From: Actinomycetes bacterium
Lineage (GTDB): Bacteria; Actinomycetota; Acidimicrobiia; Acidimicrobiales; Microtrichaceae
Length of the DNA: 8,469 nt
Assembly: GCA_023423215.1 (NCBI GenBank)
Contig: JAFAFZ010000167.1
Location: forward strand, 1 to 8,469
Direction: 5' to 3'
The translations under genes were made by a program, and so were the position numbers. A model generated the notes under the pieces. The model saw only the letters and a list, made by a program, of their open reading frames with translations. It was not told the DNA's origin and made no database searches. Below are positions 4,901-8,469 of this stretch, piece by piece. How positions within the stretch are numbered: position 1 is the stretch's first letter; each line of letters opens with the position of its first letter.

Positions 4901-6121
4901 TCAGACGCGTTCGATGACGATCGCCGGCGCCATGCCGCCGCCGGCGCACATGGTGATCAGCCCGTAGCGGCCGTCCGTGCGCTCGAGCTCGTCCAGCGCG
5001 GTGCCGATCAGCATCGCCCCGGTCGCACCGATCGGGTGGCCGAGCGCCATCGCGCCGCCGTTCACGTTGACCTTCTCCCGATCGACGTCGAGGTCTCGCA
5101 GGAACTTCTCGACGACCACCGCGAAGGCTTCGTTCACCTCGAACACGTCGATGTCGTCGAGCGACAGGCCCGCCCGCGCCAGGACCTTGCGTGCGGCCGG
5201 CACCGGCGCGTTCAGCATCAGCGTCGGGTCGTCGCCGACGTTGGCCGTGGCCACGATCCGCGCCCGAGGCGTCAGACCGTGGCGCGCCGCGTAGTCCTCG
5301 CTGGCGATCAGCACCGCCGCTGCGCCGTCGACGACGCCCGAGGAGTTGCCGGCGTGGTGGACGTGCTCGATCCGCAGGTCGGGGTACTTCCGGTTGATGA
5401 GCTCCCGGAACGTCGGCGCCTCGCCGTGGCGGTGGTCGGCGACGGCGGGGAAGCTGGGCGCCAGCGCGGCGAGGGACTCGGCGGTCGTGCCGGGGCGGGG
5501 GAACTGCTCGTGGTCGAGGGCGACCGTGCCGTCCAGGTTCAGCACCGGCACCAGGCTGCGGTCGAAGCGGCCCTCGGCGATGGCGCGTTCGGCGCGCGCC
5601 TGGGACTCGGCGGCGAGCTCGTCGAGCGACCCACGGGAGATGCCCTCCATCGTCGCGATGGCGTCCGCGCACACGCCCTGGTGGGACTGCGGGTGCAGCT
5701 CCTGGAGGTGGCCGTTCAGCGCTCCCATCGGCAGGAGTCCCTTCTTCGGCAGCGACATCATCTCGGTGCCGCCGCCGATGACCAGGTCCTCCATGCCGGC
5801 CATCACCGCGTTGGCCGCGATGTTGGTGGCGGTGATGCCGGAGCCGCAGAACCGGTCGAGGGTGACGCCGCTCGCGCGCACGTCGTAGCCCGCGTCGAGC
5901 GCCGCCATCCGACCCAGGTCCCCGCTCTGCTCGCACACCTGCGCGCTGGTGCCCCACACGATGTCGTCCACGTCCGAGGTGTCCAGGTCGTTGCGCGTCG
6001 CGAGCGCCTCGAGCACGGTTCGTCCGAGGTGCTGGGGGTGCAGGTGCGCCAGTGCGCCCTTGCCCGGCTTGCCGATGCCGCGGGGCGTGCGGCAGGCGTC
6101 GATGATCAGGGCGTCCGGCAT
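4901..6121 (-). CDS. Thiolase (acetyl-CoA acyltransferase/acetyltransferase family)
   Basis: This 406-residue thiolase would cleave 3-ketoacyl-CoA with CoA, releasing acetyl-CoA or propionyl-CoA, or run the reverse condensation. The complete catalytic set is present: nucleophilic Cys92 in TLDRFCGSG, NEAF (330-333), the His of GHPIGATGA (H362), and Cys392 in CAGGGMAPA near the end. Length is normal for the family. The start at 6121 follows AAGGAG by six bases and gives the typical MPDALIIDACRTPRG; the frame stays open 41 codons further up, but that part looks non-coding. The dehydrogenase follows 106 bases downstream on the same strand, so both probably serve one acyl-CoA degradation route, although that gene has its own promoter. 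A palindrome 67-81 bases before the ATG may be an operator. Chain-length or sterol specificity cannot be read from the sequence. Confidence 0.92.
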   Translation of the reverse strand: MPDALIIDACRTPRGIGKPGKGALAHLHPQHLGRTVLEALATRNDLDTSDVDDIVWGTSAQVCEQSGDLGRMAALDAGYDVRASGVTLDRFCGSGITATNIAANAVMAGMEDLVIGGGTEMMSLPKKGLLPMGALNGHLQELHPQSHQGVCADAIATMEGISRGSLDELAAESQARAERAIAEGRFDRSLVPVLNLDGTVALDHEQFPRPGTTAESLAALAPSFPAVADHRHGEAPTFRELINRKYPDLRIEHVHHAGNSSGVVDGAAAVLIASEDYAARHGLTPRARIVATANVGDDPTLMLNAPVPAARKVLARAGLSLDDIDVFEVNEAFAVVVEKFLRDLDVDREKVNVNGGAMALGHPIGATGAMLIGTALDELERTDGRYGLITMCAGGGMAPAIVIERV

Positions 6122-6187
6122 GTCGGTCTCCTTCGGCGTGTGCGCAGCGGTGAGCCCGGTCGCGCGGCGCACATCATGGCCGTTCGT

Positions 6188-6202
6188 GGTCACGCCGTGA
6201 CC
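6188..6202. promoter_or_regulatory. Perfect 15-bp palindrome upstream of the thiolase, possible operator
   Basis: GGTCACG-C-CGTGACC has perfect 7-bp arms around one base. It lies 67-81 bp upstream of the thiolase ATG, within the region where a promoter is expected (a weak CATGAT -10 follows on the minus strand). Compact palindromes like this are typical TetR-family sites near acyl-CoA catabolic genes; the regulator is not in the window. Confidence 0.45.
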
Positions 6203-6233
6203 CCGAAACCGCACCCGGACGCGCCGACGGCAG

Positions 6234-6290
6234 CGACCGGACACGGAGACGGTTGCCCGTCGATCCGGTCGGCCGCTGCCGTCGCAGCGG
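6234..6290 (-). terminator. Tandem hairpins after the NHL lipoprotein gene
   Basis: Going downstream on the minus strand, the first stem is CCGCTGC/GCAGCGG (6273-6279 with 6284-6290, four-base loop), 13 bases past the stop. Next is a nested structure: CGACCGG/CCGGTCG (6234-6240 with 6265-6271) enclosing GACGG-TTGC-CCGTC shifted within its loop (6248-6261). Neither is followed by a T-run. They probably terminate the NHL message before the thiolase promoter. Confidence 0.5.
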
Positions 6291-6303
6291 GTCCGTCAGC
6301 GGC

Positions 6304-7404
6304 TCAGGGCAGCTGCACCTTGCGGAGCAGGCCGCTGGTGAACTCGGCCACGAACAGGGATCCCGCGTGGACCGTGAGTCCGTAGGGTCCGTCGAAGCTC
6401 GCGGTGGAGCGGGGGCCGTCGATGCTCGCAGCCGCGCCGGTGCCGGTGAGCGTCGTCACCTCGGCGGTCGCCGGATCGATGACCCGGATGCGACGGTTGC
6501 CGAGCTCGGCGACGTAGAGCAGGCCGTCGGGACCGAGCTCGATGCCGGTCGGGCTGGTGAACCGTGCGTCGGTGCCGATGCCGTCGGTCGAACCGGGCCA
6601 GTAGAGCGAGCCGGCCAGGGTGGCGACCGCGCCGGTGGCGCGATCCACGGCCACGATGCGCTGGCCGTCCTGGTCGGTCGCGAAGACGGTCGTCGTCGTC
6701 GCGGTGACGTCGGTCGGCCGGATCCCGAGTGACGAGCTGACCAACGTGGTCACCTCGCCCGCGGGCGAGATCTGGCGGATCTGCCCTGCGTCGAGGTCGG
6801 CGGCGAAGATCGTGCCGTCCGACGCGAGCTCGAGGCTGACCAGCGTCGTGAACGAGGCCTCGGTCCCGGTGCCATCCGCGGTGCCGGCGAGGCCGCTCCC
6901 TGCGAACACGCTCTGGTTGCCGTCCGCGTCCACCTTCACGATGCGGCGGTTGTACTGGTCGGCGACGAACACGTTGCCGTCGCCGTCGACGTCCAGGCCG
7001 CTCGGCTTGTTCAGGCCGGTCGCGATCGGGGTGACGCTGCCGCCGGCGCCGGGCGTGACGGCGTAGACGCTGGTGCCGTTGTACTCGGCGACGTAGAGCG
7101 TGCCGTCGGGACCAACCGCGACGCCGGTCGGCGCCGCGAGGACGACGGGCGAACCGGCGACGCTCACCGTGCTGACCTCGTCCTCGGCAGGGATCGTGGT
7201 CGTGGTCGTCGACGTCGTCGTGGTCGACTCGGTCGTGGTGGTCGGCGCCTCGGTCGTCGTGGTCGTCGGCGCCTCGGTCGTGGTCGTCGTCGTGCCGGGA
7301 CCCGGGTTCGGCACGCAGGCGATCACCAGCGCCGCGGTGCCTGCGACCCCCAGCGAGGCCACGGCCCTCGTCCTCATCGCGGTCCTGGTCGTCTTCGTGC
7401 GCAT
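6304..7404 (-). CDS. NHL-repeat beta-propeller lipoprotein
   Basis: This 366-residue exported lipoprotein has a basic N-terminus (RTKTTRTAMRTR), a hydrophobic core (about 14-28) and a lipobox ending VIAC with Cys30 as the lipidation site. Residues 38-70 are a Thr-rich linker (TTTEAP and TTTES blocks) that likely holds the domain off the membrane and may be O-glycosylated. From about 80 to the end there are six NHL-type blades with the repeated pattern 'P-x-G-[ILV]-x-[LV]-x-x-D-G-x-[LIV]-[YF]-V-A-[DE]' and R-[IV] strands, for example GPDGTLYVAEYN and GDGNVFVADQYNRRI. Such propellers bind ligands or act as lactonase-like enzymes; none of the blades shows a clear catalytic set. The start is 7404 (GAGGG about 10 bases upstream) or Met10 at 7377 (AGGA upstream), and both leave a working signal peptide. 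The 5' region is unusually rich in inverted repeats. Confidence 0.85.
   Translation of the reverse strand: MRTKTTRTAMRTRAVASLGVAGTAALVIACVPNPGPGTTTTTTEAPTTTTTEAPTTTTESTTTTSTTTTTIPAEDEVSTVSVAGSPVVLAAPTGVAVGPDGTLYVAEYNGTSVYAVTPGAGGSVTPIATGLNKPSGLDVDGDGNVFVADQYNRRIVKVDADGNQSVFAGSGLAGTADGTGTEASFTTLVSLELASDGTIFAADLDAGQIRQISPAGEVTTLVSSSLGIRPTDVTATTTTVFATDQDGQRIVAVDRATGAVATLAGSLYWPGSTDGIGTDARFTSPTGIELGPDGLLYVAELGNRRIRVIDPATAEVTTLTGTGAAASIDGPRSTASFDGPYGLTVHAGSLFVAEFTSGLLRKVQLP
7195..7293 (-). repeat. Thr-rich linker-coding tract with EAP blocks
   Basis: Codons 38-70 of the NHL lipoprotein are 27 Thr plus Glu, Ala, Pro and Ser, with a TTTTTEAP block present twice. Thr codons alternate ACC and ACG, so the DNA is an imperfect trinucleotide repeat where length changes by slippage are possible. 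Confidence 0.8.
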
Positions 7405-7453
7405 CGAGCTGTTCCCTCACCCTCCAGTGATGGGCGCGCGCGGTCCGTCCCGA

Positions 7454-7489
7454 CCCGATCGATGCAGTCGACGACTGCCGTCGATCGGG
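7454..7489 (-). other. 36-bp near-perfect inverted repeat in the NHL gene leader
   Basis: The outer arms CCCGATCGA (7454-7462) and TCGATCGGG (7481-7489) are perfect. The inner arms GCAGTCG (7464-7470) and CGACTGC (7472-7478) are perfect around one base, and a 1-by-2 mismatch separates the two levels. It lies 50-85 bases before the ATG. If transcribed it would form a hairpin of about 15 bp; as DNA it could bind a dimeric regulator. Confidence 0.6.
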
Positions 7490-7514
7490 CTGATCGTTCG
7501 TCCGCCCGCTCCCT

Positions 7515-7540
7515 CCGTCGGCACAGCGCCGACGGCGCTG
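7515..7540 (-). other. Two overlapping, mutually exclusive stems near the NHL transcription start
   Basis: CCGTCGGC/GCCGACGG (7515-7522 with 7528-7535, five-base loop) shares bases with CAGCGCC/GGCGCTG (7524-7530 with 7534-7540, three-base loop). Both are perfect but cannot form together. They directly follow the putative -10 on the minus strand, so they overlie or begin the transcript. Confidence 0.5.
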
Positions 7541-7542
7541 CC

Positions 7543-7548
7543 ACCCTA
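7543..7548 (-). promoter_or_regulatory. Possible -10 hexamer TAGGGT for the NHL gene
   Basis: TAGGGT on the minus strand is the only TAnnnT I found in the NHL gene leader. It implies a start near 7536 and a leader of about 130 nt, long for this window. No clear -35 is seen. Confidence 0.3.
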
Positions 7549-7695
7549 AGTGAACGAAGTTCGGGAAGGAAGGGGTGGTTCTCCCTCCGATCGCAGGAGG
7601 GTCGGCGGTCGCGGTGTCGAGCGGTCGGGGGCCGGACGTTCTCGACCGACCTCCAGCGGGTACATCGCGCGCAGGATCGTCCCCGAGGAGCCGCC

Positions 7696-8469
7696 ATGAC
7701 CGCCACCACGCATCGACCGGGCAGGGTGCACCGAGCCGTGATCGAGGAGGCCGGACTCCCGCGGATCTCGCTCGTCAGCGTGCTCGCAGGGATCGTCACG
7801 GCGTACGGCAGCTTCGCCGTGATCGCCTCGATCGTCGGGTCCATCCTGGGCGCCGCCGACGTCGAGACCGAGTTCCGCACCGACGACTGGACCAGCAGCG
7901 GGGCCGTGGCGTCGCTCGCCGCCGCCGTCTCGCTGCTGCTCGCCTACCTCTTCGGCGGCTACGTCGCCGGACGCATGAGCCGCCGTTCCGGCATGCTGCA
8001 CGGGGTCGCCGTGTTCGTCGGCAGCCTGCTGATCGCCGCGATCGTCGGCTCGGTCGTCGGCTGGTTGAACGACGACGACCAGATCCGCTCGAACCTGCAG
8101 TCCATCGGTGTACCCGTCACCGGCGACCAGGTGTCGGACGTCGCGGTCGTCGGCGCGATCGTGTCGATCCTCGCGATCCTCGTCGGCGCTGTCGTCGGCG
8201 CATGGTGGGGCGAGCGGTGGCACACGAAGCTCGCCCGACGGGTCGACGATCCCGAGGTGGGCGCGACCGCGGCCCGTCGGCGCGATGCCGACGAGCAGGA
8301 CGAGCACGCACGGCGCACGGTCGGATCCGACGCGGCGATCAGCGCCGAGCGGGCTCCGGCGGACGGTCGCGTGCGGCTCGATGGCGACGCGCCTGCGCCG
8401 AGTCCCGCACCACCGGCCGCAGGTTCGACGCCGCATGTCGGGTCCGGGCCCACGGGTGCTCCCGTGGGC
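7696..8469 (+). CDS. Four-helix membrane protein with hydrophilic tail (partial, 3' end missing)
   Basis: The frame is open for 258 codons from ATG 7696 to the window end without a stop, so the C-terminus is missing. GAGGAG at 7685-7690, five bases before the ATG, fixes the start. Four hydrophobic segments are visible at about 27-54, 69-91, 103-124 and 149-171, rich in Gly, Ala, Val and Ile. Between helices 2 and 3 there is GGYVAGRMSRRSGMLHG (87-103), and helix 4 ends WWGERWH. This layout resembles small actinobacterial membrane proteins of the TIGR04086/YrzE-like kind, in which a G-G-x-x-A-x-R loop precedes helix 3. From about 176 the chain is hydrophilic (Arg, Asp, Glu, Ala) and then Pro/Gly/Ala-rich from about 225, probably a disordered cytoplasmic tail. 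Function is unknown. The gene is divergent from the NHL lipoprotein. Confidence 0.75.
   Translation, partial: MTATTHRPGRVHRAVIEEAGLPRISLVSVLAGIVTAYGSFAVIASIVGSILGAADVETEFRTDDWTSSGAVASLAAAVSLLLAYLFGGYVAGRMSRRSGMLHGVAVFVGSLLIAAIVGSVVGWLNDDDQIRSNLQSIGVPVTGDQVSDVAVVGAIVSILAILVGAVVGAWWGERWHTKLARRVDDPEVGATAARRRDADEQDEHARRTVGSDAAISAERAPADGRVRLDGDAPAPSPAPPAAGSTPHVGSGPTGAPVG

Larger units (their letters stand above)
7405..7695. other. Divergent 291-bp intergenic region with clustered inverted repeats
   Basis: The gap between the minus-strand NHL gene and the plus-strand membrane protein gene has no supported coding frame. It holds a large inverted repeat at 7454-7489, two overlapping stems at 7515-7535 and 7524-7540, a minus-strand TAGGGT, a small palindrome GAAC-GAA-GTTC at 7552-7562, and CCCTCC/GGAGGG at 7583-7601. 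For the rightward gene only the RBS is clear; TACATC at 7661-7666 is a poor -10. Confidence 0.6.

Noticed and set aside
2617..4917. 766-codon plus-strand open frame opposite the dehydrogenase
   Set aside because: A composition artefact of GC-rich coding DNA: low-complexity His/Arg/Asp/Gly protein with no family motif, opposite a gene with clear catalytic signatures.
6122..6244. 41-codon N-terminal extension of the thiolase
   Set aside because: AAGGAG six bases before ATG 6121 and the standard thiolase N-terminus fix the shorter start; the extension is Arg-rich and covers the palindrome.
4709..6385. Long plus-strand open frame opposite the thiolase
   Set aside because: Antisense shadow; the thiolase has all catalytic motifs and a strong ribosome site.
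7552..7562. GAAC-GAA-GTTC as a LexA (SOS) box
   Set aside because: Actinobacterial SOS boxes need GAAC and GTTC separated by four bases; here there are three.
7546..8436. 296-codon minus-strand open frame opposite the membrane protein
   Set aside because: Arg/Asp-rich shadow without motifs. The plus frame has GAGGAG, G/C-ending codons and four hydrophobic segments, but lacks a stop inside the window and is therefore easily missed.
1..8469. CRISPR arrays, tRNA or rRNA genes, insertion sequences, phage or toxin-antitoxin genes
   Set aside because: No direct repeats with spacers, no tRNA-like cloverleaf, no transposase motif or terminal inverted repeats were seen on reading both strands; this was by eye, not by a search program.

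Overview
The window is GC-rich DNA. Reading frames have almost only G or C at third codon positions, and several genes have an actinobacterial-type -10 hexamer (TAnnnT). In two cases this hexamer lies 6-7 nt before the ATG, the spacing of leaderless transcripts. Together with a FadE34-type double-length acyl-CoA dehydrogenase and a lipoprotein with a Thr-Glu-Ala-Pro linker, this points to Actinomycetota. Class Acidimicrobiia is a plausible inference but is not proven by the sequence.

Layout, left to right. (1) 1-52: nothing supported. (2) 53-544, minus: an unusual 163-residue protein built of twelve unbroken 12-residue repeats, whose last three become a (Cys-x-x)9 tract. It has its own -10 and ribosome binding site. 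(3) 652-804, minus: a 50-codon frame that looks like the C-terminal end of an alpha/beta-hydrolase, followed by a 10-bp hairpin. (4) 903-1640 and 1673-2176, plus: an AHL-lactonase-type metallo-beta-lactamase-fold hydrolase from a leaderless promoter, then an NTF2/SnoaL-like protein, probably one operon. (5) 2242-2520, plus: a small basic protein with its own promoter and RBS. (6) 2569-2600: a strong hairpin between convergent genes. (7) 2644-4794 and 4901-6121, minus: a two-domain acyl-CoA dehydrogenase and a thiolase, which would supply an oxidation step and the thiolytic step of beta-oxidation of fatty or sterol-side-chain acyl-CoAs. Each has a perfect palindrome upstream that could be an operator. 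(8) 6304-7404, minus: a Thr-linker lipoprotein with a six-bladed NHL-type propeller, preceded by a leader rich in inverted repeats. (9) 7696 to the window end, plus: a four-helix membrane protein with a long hydrophilic tail, cut by the window edge.

The thiolase and dehydrogenase plausibly act in one pathway, and the lactonase/NTF2 pair may act on small molecules. The rest looks like independent single genes. The least explained object is the 12-residue repeat protein with its Cys-Val-Gly tail. Substitutions between its repeat units are concentrated at third codon positions, so the protein itself appears to be under selection.
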